Shown: piece after piece, positions 1-6,966 of the stretch | Position numbering within the stretch: position 1 is the first letter of the stretch | Layout: every line of letters begins with the position of its first letter | Translations under genes and position numbers: made by a program | Source of the DNA: Streptomyces spiramyceticus | GTDB lineage: Bacteria; Actinomycetota; Actinomycetes; Streptomycetales; Streptomycetaceae | Direction of reading: 5' to 3' | NCBI RefSeq assembly: GCF_028807635.1 | Contig: NZ_JARBAX010000001.1 | Location: 1,191,001 to 1,255,000 of the forward strand | DNA: 64,000 nucleotides | The notes under the pieces: generated by a model | The model's database searches: none | What the model was told of the DNA's origin: nothing | What the model saw: the letters and a program-made list of their open reading frames with translations, nothing else

Positions 1-532
1 GCGCCATGACGCCGGCCTTGGCGGCGGCGTAGTGCGCCTGACCGGCCTGTGCGCGCCAGCCGACGACTGAGGCGTTGTTGACGATCAGCCCGCCCCCGGC
101 CGCCGCCTTCATGGAGCGCAGGGCCGCCCTTGTGCAGCGGAAGGTGCCGTTCAGGGTCACGTCCAGGACTTTCGACCACTGCTCGTCGGTCATGTCGACC
201 AGCTCCGCCGTGCCGCCGAGTCCGGCGTTGTTGACGACGATGTCCAGGCCGCCGTGGGTGTCCTCCGTGAGCGAGAACAGGGCCTGGACCTGCGCTTCGT
301 CGGTGACGTCGCAGGGCAGCGAGGCGACACGGTCGGCGCCGAATTCGTCGGCCAGGGACGCCGCGCTCTCCTTGAGGCGGCGGGCGTGCGCGTCGCTGAT
401 GACGACGGACGCGCCTTCTTCGAGGAATTTACGGGCGGTGGCTCCGCCTATCCCGGCGCCGGCCGCTGCCGTGATGACGGCGCTGCGGCCGGTGAGCAGG
501 CCGTGGCCTGGCACGTAGTGGGGAGCGTTCAC
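1..532 (-). CDS. SDR family NAD(P)-dependent oxidoreductase, cut by window edge
   Basis: Short-chain dehydrogenase/reductase; the gene starts at GTG 532 (a GGAGG-type ribosome site lies just upstream) and runs off the left edge, so about 177 N-terminal residues are visible. The cofactor loop reads TAAAGAGIGG, the NNAG motif is present (VVNNAGLGG), and the active-site YAAAK with its upstream Ser stretch lies close to the edge, so the visible part looks intact. Family members reduce keto or oxidise hydroxy groups, often as 3-hydroxyacyl-CoA or 3-oxoacyl-ACP enzymes. It is divergent from two acyl-CoA dehydrogenase genes and shares a palindromic operator with them, so a role in acyl-CoA or steroid/terpenoid side-chain oxidation is likely but inferred. 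The substrate cannot be read from sequence. Confidence 0.9.
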   Translation of the reverse strand, partial: MNAPHYVPGHGLLTGRSAVITAAAGAGIGGATARKFLEEGASVVISDAHARRLKESAASLADEFGADRVASLPCDVTDEAQVQALFSLTEDTHGGLDIVVNNAGLGGTAELVDMTDEQWSKVLDVTLNGTFRCTRAALRSMKAAAGGGLIVNNASVVGWRAQAGQAHYAAAKAGVMA

Positions 533-567
533 GCCCGTACCTCCTTCGGAGACGGGATGTACGTTAA

Positions 568-587
568 CCTACCAAACACTTGTTAGG
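568..587. promoter_or_regulatory. TetR-type palindromic operator between SDR and acyl-CoA dehydrogenase genes
   Basis: CCTACCAA-ACAC-TTGTTAGG is an 8-4-8 inverted repeat with seven of eight pairs matching. It sits midway between the divergent starts (GTG 532 minus, ATG 622 plus). Size and symmetry are those of TetR-family operators, which commonly control fatty-acid or acyl-CoA catabolism in actinomycetes. No regulator gene is visible in the window; it may lie left of the edge. Confidence 0.65.
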
Positions 588-621
588 GAAGGATGGATGC
601 CATGAAGAAGGCGAGCCCGTA

Positions 622-1767
622 ATGGACTTGGACCACACCGCCGAAGAGGACGTCTTCCGGGCAGAGGCGAGGGCCTGGCTCGCCGCGCATGTGCCCGCCG
701 CTCCGCTTCCCTCCCTGGAGACCGAGGAGGGTTTCGCGGCGCACAAGGAGTGGGAGGCGCGGCTGCACAGCGACCGGTGGTCGGTCGTCTCCTGGCCCAA
801 GGAGTACGGCGGGCGGGGCGCCGACATCTTCAAGTGGCTGATCTTCGAGGAGGAGTACTACGCCGCCGGGGCGCCCGGCCGAGTGAGCCAGAACGGCATC
901 AACCTCCTAGCGCCCACTCTCTTCGACCACGCGACGGACGAGCAGCGCGCCCGCGTGCTGCCGTCGATGGCCAGCGGTGAGGTCGTCTGGGCGCAGGCCT
1001 GGTCCGAACCCGAAGCGGGCTCGGACCTCGCCTCGCTGCGCTCCACGGCCGTGCGCACGGAGGGCGGCTGGCTGCTGTCCGGCCAGAAGACGTGGTCCTC
1101 GCGGGCCTCCTTCGCCGACCGCGCGTTCGGGATCTTCCGTACCGAGCAGGGGACGGCGAAGCCGCATCAGGGCCTGACGTATCTGATGTTCGACCTGTCG
1201 GCGCACGGCGTGACGGTACGGCCCATCGGGCGTCTCGACGGGAAGCCGGCCTTCGCCGAGCTCTTCCTCGACCGGGTCTTCGTCCCGGACGCGGATGTCA
1301 TCGGGGAGCCCGGGGCAGGCTGGAAGGTCGCCATGTCGACAGCGGGCAACGAGCGCGGGCTGACCCTCCGCTCCCCCGGCCGCTTCCTCGCCGCCGCCGG
1401 CCGACTGACGGACTTGTGGCGTGCCCGTGCAGACCCCGGCGACACGGCGCTGCGCGACCGGGTTGCGGACGCGGTGATCGGGGCGCGCGCGTACCGGCTC
1501 TTCACGTACGGCAATGCCTCGCGCTTCGCCGCGGGGGCGAGCATCGGCGCCGAGTCCAGCCTCAACAAGGTCTTCTGGTCCGACTACGACATCGCCCTGC
1601 ACGAGACGGCGCTCGACCTGCTGGGCGCGGACGCGGAACTGGCGCAGAGCGAGTGGGCGGAGGGCTACGTCTTCTCGCTCGCCGGGCCCATCTACGCGGG
1701 CACCAACGAAATCCAGCGCGACATCATCGCCGAGCGGCTGCTCGGCCTGCCGAAGGGACGCCGCTGA
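622..1767 (+). CDS. acyl-CoA dehydrogenase, large-type subunit
   Basis: 381-residue FAD-dependent acyl-CoA dehydrogenase that would introduce an alpha-beta double bond into an acyl-CoA. The central flavin-binding stretch WSEPEAGSDLA and the C-terminal segment YAGTNEIQRDIIAERLLGLP are both present. Where many short/medium-chain members have Y-E-G-T with the catalytic Glu, this one has Y-A-G-T, as in members that form mixed tetramers with a partner subunit. ATG 622 was chosen because the domain begins right after it and GAAGAAGGCGAG precedes it; longer TTG/GTG readings overlap the operator. The stop overlaps the next start by one base (TGATG), so the two products are probably made together as a heteromer. 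Chain length and ring specificity are unknown. Confidence 0.9.
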   Translation: MDLDHTAEEDVFRAEARAWLAAHVPAAPLPSLETEEGFAAHKEWEARLHSDRWSVVSWPKEYGGRGADIFKWLIFEEEYYAAGAPGRVSQNGINLLAPTLFDHATDEQRARVLPSMASGEVVWAQAWSEPEAGSDLASLRSTAVRTEGGWLLSGQKTWSSRASFADRAFGIFRTEQGTAKPHQGLTYLMFDLSAHGVTVRPIGRLDGKPAFAELFLDRVFVPDADVIGEPGAGWKVAMSTAGNERGLTLRSPGRFLAAAGRLTDLWRARADPGDTALRDRVADAVIGARAYRLFTYGNASRFAAGASIGAESSLNKVFWSDYDIALHETALDLLGADAELAQSEWAEGYVFSLAGPIYAGTNEIQRDIIAERLLGLPKGRR

Positions 1768-2753
1768 TGCGCTTCCTCCTCGACGACGAGCAGCGGGACT
1801 TCGCGCGCTCCCTCGACGCGATGCTGACGGCGGCGGACACTCCGTCGGTGGTACGGGCGTGGGCGGCCGGGGACCACGGGCCCGGGCGGGAGCTGTGGTC
1901 GAAGCTGGCGGATGCGGGGGTCTTCGCGCTGGCGGTTCCGGAGGCGTACGAGGGCGTGGGCCCGGGCGGGCCGTTGCCGGTGGAACTGGCCGTTGCCTTC
2001 GTGGAGTTGGGGCGGCACGCGGTGCCGGGCCCGGTGGTCGAGACGGTAGCTGCTGCGGTGCTGCTGGCGGGGGCGCCACCGCTCGCCAAGGAGTGGCTGC
2101 CGCGGATCGCCGCGGGTGAGGCTCTGGTATCGATGGCGGACGCCACGCAGGCGCGTGCGCCCTACGCGCTGGACGCGGACGCCGCTGATGGGGTGCTGGT
2201 GCTGCTGCCGACTGCGTCCCCTTGTGCGTTGCGACTGGCGCCGCCCGGGCACGGCCCTCTGCACCCCTCTGCCGATCCGGCGCGGCGCCTGTTCCGGCCG
2301 CTGGACGGTGGGGAGGAGGTGACCGTCGCAGCGGGGGCGGTGGGAGCGGCGCGCGACTGGGCGGCGTTCCTCACGGCTGCGCAGGCGCTCGGGACCGGGG
2401 AGGCACTGCTGGCGCAGACGGTGGCGTACGTCAAGCAGCGCACGCAGTTCGGTGCGGCGATCGGTTCCTTCCAGGCGGTCAAGCACCGGCTGGCAGACAC
2501 CCTGACCGGCCTCGAATTCGCCCGCCCGCTGCTGTACGGGGCTGCGCTCTCGATGGCTCCAGGCGACATCGCGGCGGCAAAGGTGACGGCGGGCGAGGCG
2601 GCGTACGCGGCCGCCCGTACGGCGCTTCAACTGCACGGCGCGGTGGGCTACACGGAGGAGCTGGACCTGTCGCTGTGGCTACGGAAGGCGCGGCCGCTGC
2701 GGGATGCGTGGGGGAGGCCGTCGGAGTGCCGGGCGAGGGTGCTGGCTGCGTAG
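1767..2753 (+). CDS. acyl-CoA dehydrogenase, small-type subunit
   Basis: 328-residue acyl-CoA dehydrogenase family protein, shorter than the usual 380-400 residues. Recognisable are the N-terminal helical domain (LLDDEQRDFARSL), QAVKHRLAD in the C-terminal helical domain, and LQLHGAVGYTEELDLSLWLRKA near the end. The middle beta domain is reduced and lacks an obvious flavin-binding W-x-S/T-x-P-x-x-G-S motif. Pairs of one complete and one reduced subunit, coded by overlapping genes, are known from actinobacterial steroid side-chain degradation (FadE-type heterotetramers), and I infer the same here. It is translationally coupled to the preceding gene. A 356-base stretch filled mostly by a palindromic repeat follows it. 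Confidence 0.87.
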   Translation: MRFLLDDEQRDFARSLDAMLTAADTPSVVRAWAAGDHGPGRELWSKLADAGVFALAVPEAYEGVGPGGPLPVELAVAFVELGRHAVPGPVVETVAAAVLLAGAPPLAKEWLPRIAAGEALVSMADATQARAPYALDADAADGVLVLLPTASPCALRLAPPGHGPLHPSADPARRLFRPLDGGEEVTVAAGAVGAARDWAAFLTAAQALGTGEALLAQTVAYVKQRTQFGAAIGSFQAVKHRLADTLTGLEFARPLLYGAALSMAPGDIAAAKVTAGEAAYAAARTALQLHGAVGYTEELDLSLWLRKARPLRDAWGRPSECRARVLAA

Positions 2754-2790
2754 CGCGGGGCGCGTGATGGGTGCGGTGCGGGTGCGGGTT

Positions 2791-3058
2791 GCCTGCGGCG
2801 CGTTCCCCTACCCTTCCCCAAGCTCTCAACTTCTTTCGAGCAGGGGAGACCCCATTCTTCCCGGCTGTGACATTTGCGGCTGCCGCCGCGTGGGAGGGGC
2901 AAGCCCCCAGCCCCCGGGCACTTTCAGCCTCTGGGGGTCCCCCCGGACGAAGTCTGGGGGAGTTTGAGGAGCGGGGTCTGGGGCGGAGCCCCTCACGCGG
3001 CGGCAGCCGCAAAATGTCACAGCGGGGAAGGGGCGGGGTGGGGAAAAGCGCCGCAGGC
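2791..3058. repeat. dispersed GC-rich palindromic element, copy A (full length)
   Basis: The only content recognised in the 356-base gap 2754-3109. The outer ends are inverted repeats GCCTGCGGCGC (2791-2801) and GCGCCGCAGGC (3048-3058), followed inward by TTCCCC-rich arms. Inside is a second, nearly perfect 28-29-base inverted repeat (about 2865-2892 and 2994-3022, beginning CTGTGACATTTGCGG), so the whole element can fold into a nested hairpin. Bases 2803-2863 recur inverted at 47914-47974 with 60 of 61 identical. It carries no coding potential of its own and lies between two co-directional genes. Confidence 0.85.
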
Positions 3059-3109
3059 CCCAGCACCGTCACAACCTCCGCACCGCGAAACGCGGATAAG
3101 GTCCCGCGC

Positions 3110-3490
3110 ATGATCGCTGAATTGCAGTGCGTGGTGCTGGACTGCGAAGACCCGCTCCGCCTCGCCGACTTCTACGAGTCGCTTCTCGGCGGCACGGTCA
3201 ATCAACCGGACCGCCGCTGGGGCGTAGACGACAACTGGTCCACGCTTCACACCCCCGCCGGCCTCGTGCTCGCCTTCCAGCGCGTGACCGACTACCGCCC
3301 GCCCAACTGGCCGGACCCGGCCGGCCCGCAGCAGTTCCATCTGGACTTCGGCGTTCCGGACCTCGACTCGGCCCACGCCCAGGTGATGCGGCTGGGCGCG
3401 AGGCTGCTGCTCGACGACGGTGACGGCGCCCGCAGTTGGCGGATCTACGCGGACCTCGCGGGCCATCCCTTCTGTCTCGTACGCCACTGA
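3110..3490 (+). CDS. VOC family (glyoxalase/bleomycin-resistance-like) protein
   Basis: 126-residue single-domain vicinal-oxygen-chelate protein. The N-terminal VVLDCEDPLRLADFYESLLGG and the C-terminal WRIYADLAGHPFCLV are typical of the family's paired beta-alpha-beta-beta-beta modules. Family roles include glyoxalase-like isomerisation, dioxygenation and antibiotic binding; none can be assigned here. ATG 3110 is chosen because the domain starts at once. TAAGGT at 3097-3102 ends seven bases before the ATG and there is no ribosome site, so the mRNA is probably leaderless. Longer readings of this frame run through the palindromic repeat and are not credible. The gene just downstream is an FAD monooxygenase with its own promoter. 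Confidence 0.85.
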   Translation: MIAELQCVVLDCEDPLRLADFYESLLGGTVNQPDRRWGVDDNWSTLHTPAGLVLAFQRVTDYRPPNWPDPAGPQQFHLDFGVPDLDSAHAQVMRLGARLLLDDGDGARSWRIYADLAGHPFCLVRH

Positions 3491-3499
3491 GCAGCGACA

Positions 3500-3583
3500 C
3501 CAACACTCGTAGGCCAACACCTGTTGACAACACCGAGCCGCAGGCTTTACATTTGCCTACACGCGTTGACCAACAGTCGTTGG
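3500..3583 (+). promoter_or_regulatory. promoter with three CCAAC-N4-GTTGG-like operators
   Basis: Three 14-base sites of the form CCAAC-N4-GTTGG are present: 3500-3513 (one mismatch), 3514-3527 (one mismatch, directly abutting the first) and 3570-3583 (perfect). Between them is a sigma70-like promoter, TTGACA at 3524-3529, an 18-base spacer and TACATT at 3548-3553. One operator thus overlaps the -35 box and another lies between the expected transcript start and the AGGAGG ribosome site of the monooxygenase gene. This layout is typical of repression by a dimeric regulator of TetR, MarR or similar type. Confidence 0.7.
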
Positions 3584-3598
3584 CACCAGGAGGTCGCC

Positions 3599-5101
3599 AT
3601 GAACGGCAAGACCGGTACCACTCAGCACACCGCCACCGTCATCGTCGTCGGATCCGGTCCCACCGGGCTGCTGCTCGCCGGTGATCTCGCCGCCGCAGGC
3701 GTCTCCGTCACCGTGGTCGAGAAGCGCCCGCAGGGCATCAGCAACCTGACCCGCGCCTTCGGCGTGCACGCCCGCACTCTGGAGCAGCTCGACGCCCGGG
3801 GGCTCGCCGACGAGCTGATCGACACCGGTCAGAAGATCACCAGGGTCCGGCTGTTCGCCGCGCTCTCGCTGGACATCTCCCACATGCCGTCGCGCTTTCC
3901 GTTCGTACTGATCACTCCTCAGTACGAGGTGGAGAAGCTGCTGTTGCAGCGTGCCGAGAAGAACGGCGTCCGTTTCGTGTACGGAACGGAGGTCACCGGT
4001 GTCACGCAGGACGACGAAGGGGTCACCCTGAAGGTGCGCCACGAGGACGGCACCGGTGACACCTTGCGCGCCGCCTACCTGGTCGGCGCCGACGGCGTGC
4101 GCAGCACGGTGCGCAAGGCCCTGGGGTTGCCGTTCCCCGGGCAGTCCGTCATCAAGTCGATCGTCCTGGCCGATGTGAAGCTGACCCAGGAACCGGAGCG
4201 CACAGTCGCGGTCAACGGCGTGGGGAACGCCTTCGGCTTCATCATCCCGTTCGGGGACGGCTACTGGCGCGTCGGCGGCTGGGACCGCACCCGCGCCGAG
4301 GTGGCCGACAGCGAGCCCGTCGAGCTGGAGGAGCTGCGCGAGATCGCCGAGCGTGCCTTCGGCTCCGACTTCGGTATGCACGACGCCCGTTGGATGTCCC
4401 GCTTCCACAGCGACGAGCGCCAGGTGCCCGACTACCGGGTCGGCCGTGTACTGCTCGCGGGCGACGCCGCGCACACCCACTCCCCGGCCGGCGGCCAGGG
4501 CATGAACACCGGACTCCAGGACGCAGCCAACCTGAGCTGGAAGCTGGCAGCGGTCGTCAACGGGCAGGCCGAGCAAGGCCTTTTGGACACGTACAACGCG
4601 GAGCGGCATCCGGTCGGGCGGGCCGTCCTACGCAGCAGTGGCGCGATCATCCGGCTCTCCATGGCGCACAACGTGGCGCAGCGGGGTCTGCGCGCCGTGC
4701 TGGCGTTCGCCGCCGGGCATCTGCGGCCCGTGACCCGTAAGGCCATCGGCCAGATCACCGGAATCGGCTACGCCTACGGGGCGCCGCGCGGTTCCCACCC
4801 CCTGACCGGCAAGCGCGTGCCCGATGTCGAACTGGAGGACGGGCGGCTGTACGAGGCGCTGCGCGCGGGCAAGTTCGTACTCATCACGCCGCGCGGCACG
4901 TCGGTAGACCACGATGAGGACCGCCTCACGGTGGCCGAGTGGGCGAGTGACCGCCGTACGACCCTCCTCGTGCGCCCCGACGGTTACGCGGCCTGGGCTT
5001 CGGAGTCCTCGGGTGACGGGCCCGTATCCGCGAGGATCGCGGCCGGCCGGATGCAGGTCTCCTGGCGGGCCGCGATGCGCTCGCCGATACCGCGCAGCTG
5101 A
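3599..5101 (+). CDS. FAD-dependent aromatic monooxygenase (PHBH/RdmE-like)
   Basis: 500-residue flavoprotein hydroxylase of the p-hydroxybenzoate hydroxylase fold. Visible are the Rossmann dinucleotide motif GSGPTG (residues 18-23), the conserved GADGVRS loop, and the flavin ribityl-binding segment LLAGDAAHTHSPAGGQGMN. The C-terminal thioredoxin-like domain with RPDGYAAW is shared by the antibiotic-tailoring and phenol-type subgroup. Such enzymes use NAD(P)H and oxygen to hydroxylate aromatic substrates. ATG 3599 is fixed by AGGAGG nine bases upstream; the longer frame starts inside the promoter. The operator-flanked promoter suggests induction by a small molecule, so defence against or breakdown of an aromatic compound is an inference. 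It is monocistronic. Confidence 0.9.
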   Translation: MNGKTGTTQHTATVIVVGSGPTGLLLAGDLAAAGVSVTVVEKRPQGISNLTRAFGVHARTLEQLDARGLADELIDTGQKITRVRLFAALSLDISHMPSRFPFVLITPQYEVEKLLLQRAEKNGVRFVYGTEVTGVTQDDEGVTLKVRHEDGTGDTLRAAYLVGADGVRSTVRKALGLPFPGQSVIKSIVLADVKLTQEPERTVAVNGVGNAFGFIIPFGDGYWRVGGWDRTRAEVADSEPVELEELREIAERAFGSDFGMHDARWMSRFHSDERQVPDYRVGRVLLAGDAAHTHSPAGGQGMNTGLQDAANLSWKLAAVVNGQAEQGLLDTYNAERHPVGRAVLRSSGAIIRLSMAHNVAQRGLRAVLAFAAGHLRPVTRKAIGQITGIGYAYGAPRGSHPLTGKRVPDVELEDGRLYEALRAGKFVLITPRGTSVDHDEDRLTVAEWASDRRTTLLVRPDGYAAWASESSGDGPVSARIAAGRMQVSWRAAMRSPIPRS

Positions 5102-5192
5102 TCACGCGGGTGGCCGCTCATGCCCACCTCATCCGTGCAACACCTGGAGGGGAACTATGCTGCGCTCGAAGTCACCCTTACCGACGGGGAGT

Positions 5193-5750
5193 TCACGCGC
5201 CTGTCTCAAGCAGTGTGACGACCGCCGTCTGTCCCTCGGCGAGCAGAGCGACGGGCGACCGGACCACCGCCGCGTCGTACCGGCCGAGGGTTACGCCGTC
5301 GAAAGACGCGGTTCCGTCCAGGGCGACGATCACCACAGTTCCGCCGGGCGGGACCGTGACGGCCGACTCGCCCCGTACGACGGCGACGGTGGCGAACGTA
5401 CGGTCCCTGCGGTACATGACGTTGAAGTTCACGACGCGACCGCCGAGCAGCCGGCAGTTCGTGGCGACATCCCCGGGGAAGTGCTGGGGGACGCAGCACG
5501 TGTCGACGAGCCGCCGCTCGCCGCCCACCGTGAGGTCCATCCCGGCGCCCTCGGCCATCGTCAGGATCCGGTCCACCCCGGGAAAAGCGGAGAACGGCCC
5601 GTCCGCCGCGACCTCCGCGAGGCTGATGCGCCACGCGAAGTCGGCCATCCCCGCGTCCTGTGGCCAGGCTGCGATCTCCCGGGTGATCCCGCCACCGTTC
5701 TTCCACGGCACGGCCTCCCGCGAGGCCGCCCGCAGTACGCGGACACTCAT
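5193..5750 (-). CDS. HutD/Ves family cupin-like protein
   Basis: 185-residue protein of the HutD (Ves) family. The signatures PWKNGGGITREIA (residues 15-27) and GPFSAFPGVDR are both intact, followed by a beta-rich cupin-like fold ending in TAVVTLLETG. Relatives are linked to histidine utilisation or cold-related functions, but the biochemical role is not settled, and no hut genes are nearby. Its ATG overlaps the stop of the VWA gene upstream in the ATGA arrangement, so the two are translationally coupled. It converges on the monooxygenase gene, with 91 bases between the two stops. Confidence 0.85.
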   Translation of the reverse strand: MSVRVLRAASREAVPWKNGGGITREIAAWPQDAGMADFAWRISLAEVAADGPFSAFPGVDRILTMAEGAGMDLTVGGERRLVDTCCVPQHFPGDVATNCRLLGGRVVNFNVMYRRDRTFATVAVVRGESAVTVPPGGTVVIVALDGTASFDGVTLGRYDAAVVRSPVALLAEGQTAVVTLLETGA

Positions 5751-6463
5751 CGCGCGATGCCCTGTGCCCGCGCGGCCGCCAGCCAGGACGGGAACTCCCG
5801 GACGAGCCGGTCGTACAGTTCGGCGTCCGGGACCTGCCGCGGATCGGGGCCGGCATGGAAGTAGCCGGCGTTGTCTACGGGGCGCTTGGCGGGTACGGCG
5901 AGTTCGTCGAGCTTGCGCAGGAAGTTGAACTGCGAGCTGCGGGTGTTGCCGAAGCCGACGAACTGCCAGAACAGCGGCAGCTTGGCGGCCTTGCAGATGT
6001 ACCGCTCCGCCGCCAGCTTGCTGCTGGGGCCGCCGTCGGTCTGGAAAACGACGAGTGCGGGGTGCTGCGAACCACTGTCGAGGTAGTGGTCGATGACCGC
6101 ATCCATGGCGAGGTGATAGCTGGTCTTGCCCATGTGCCCGAGTCCGGCGACGATCCTGTCGATCCGGCCCGGGTGGTTCTCCAGCGCGATGTCGGCGACG
6201 GCGTCGACGTCCGTGGAGAAGAAGACGACGGGGACGGACCCGTCGTCGTCAAGATGCGCGGAGAGCCCGAGCACCTGGTCGGCGAGGGCCTGGACGCTGC
6301 CGTCCTTGTAGTAGTCGCGCATGGATCCGGAGTAGTCGAGCACCAGATAGACCGCGGCACGCTGCCCGTTCAGCCCGTGCTTGCTCAGCGAGACACCGGC
6401 GCTCTTGTAGAGGCTGACGAGTGCCGGAGCGGTCTCCTCCACCTTGCGGAGGTCGATGGGCAT
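5747..6463 (-). CDS. VWA domain protein, TerF-like
   Basis: 238-residue von Willebrand factor A domain protein. The metal-ion-dependent adhesion site is intact: DYSGSM at residues 43-48, a Thr in HMGKTSYH, and QTDGGPS. The pattern DYSGSM, HLDDDGSVPVVFFSTD, GHMGKTSYHLAMDAVIDHY, PLFWQFVGFG and EFPSWL is that of the C-terminal VWA part of TerF/TerY-like proteins, which accompany tellurite-resistance and stress (TerD) systems. No TerD gene is in the window. AGGAGT lies just before ATG 6463. It heads a two-gene operon with hutD-like. It is probably cytoplasmic, since no signal or membrane segment is visible. The specific partner is unknown. Confidence 0.85.
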   Translation of the reverse strand: MPIDLRKVEETAPALVSLYKSAGVSLSKHGLNGQRAAVYLVLDYSGSMRDYYKDGSVQALADQVLGLSAHLDDDGSVPVVFFSTDVDAVADIALENHPGRIDRIVAGLGHMGKTSYHLAMDAVIDHYLDSGSQHPALVVFQTDGGPSSKLAAERYICKAAKLPLFWQFVGFGNTRSSQFNFLRKLDELAVPAKRPVDNAGYFHAGPDPRQVPDAELYDRLVREFPSWLAAARAQGIAR

Positions 6464-6608
6464 GGGGACTCCTGGTCGGGTGCGTACGCCGTCGGGCTGC
6501 CGAGGTTACGTGATCAGGCGCACGGGGCTACGGCTACCGGGGGTAGAGCTCGCGCACCAGTGGGCACGGTCAACCCAACAGGCGTGCGGGGGCAACGTCG
6601 CCAGCCGG

Positions 6609-6626
6609 GCGGGACGGTCGTCCCGC
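6609..6626. promoter_or_regulatory. perfect 7-4-7 palindrome upstream of the broken SDR gene
   Basis: GCGGGAC-GGTC-GTCCCGC is a perfect inverted repeat 23 bases before the GTG of the truncated dehydrogenase. It could be an operator left from when that gene was intact or a site for the divergent VWA operon. No promoter boxes were recognised. The rest of the 185-base gap 6464-6648 shows nothing else clear. Confidence 0.4.
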
Positions 6627-6648
6627 ACTTCAGGGCTCTGGAGGCCGG

Positions 6649-6936
6649 GTGAAAATTTCGCTGGACGGCAAGGTCGTCGTCATCACTGGCGCGGGGCGCG
6701 GCCAGGGCGCGGCTGAAGCCCGGCTCTTCGCCGAGGCGGGCGCGTGCGTCGTGGTCACGGACGTACGGGTGGAGGAGGGCCGGGCGGTCGCCGGATCCCT
6801 GGGCTCGCAAGGGCTGTTCGTTCGTCATGACGTCTCGGCGCAGGAGAGCTGGACGGAGACGGTCGCGGTCGCCCTCGCCGCGTACGGCCGGATCGACGCG
6901 CTGGTCAACAACGCCGCGCTCTGGCGCACGGCATAG
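6649..6936 (+). pseudogene. truncated short-chain dehydrogenase/reductase
   Basis: A 95-codon remnant of an SDR gene. The first third of the fold is intact: GTG 6649 after GGAGG, the NAD(P) loop GAGRGQG, a DVRVEEG strand end and the LVNNAALW motif. A TAG stop then follows ALWRTA. Intact members are about 250 residues long and need the later Ser-Tyr-Lys triad, which is absent. Reading on past the stop in the same frame gives VESDRL, as expected for this family, before similarity fades into the neighbouring gene's 3' end. A stop mutation together with a deletion up to about 6960 is therefore the simplest reading. No function is expected. Confidence 0.8.
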
Positions 6937-6966
6937 GTCGAGTCGGACAGGCTGAGGGTGTCCGGC

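Noticed and set aside
5157..5864. Plus-strand frame with GGAGGGGA before ATG 5157
   Set aside because: The ribosome-like site is attractive, but the frame is antisense to the HutD and VWA genes, both of which have clear family motifs.
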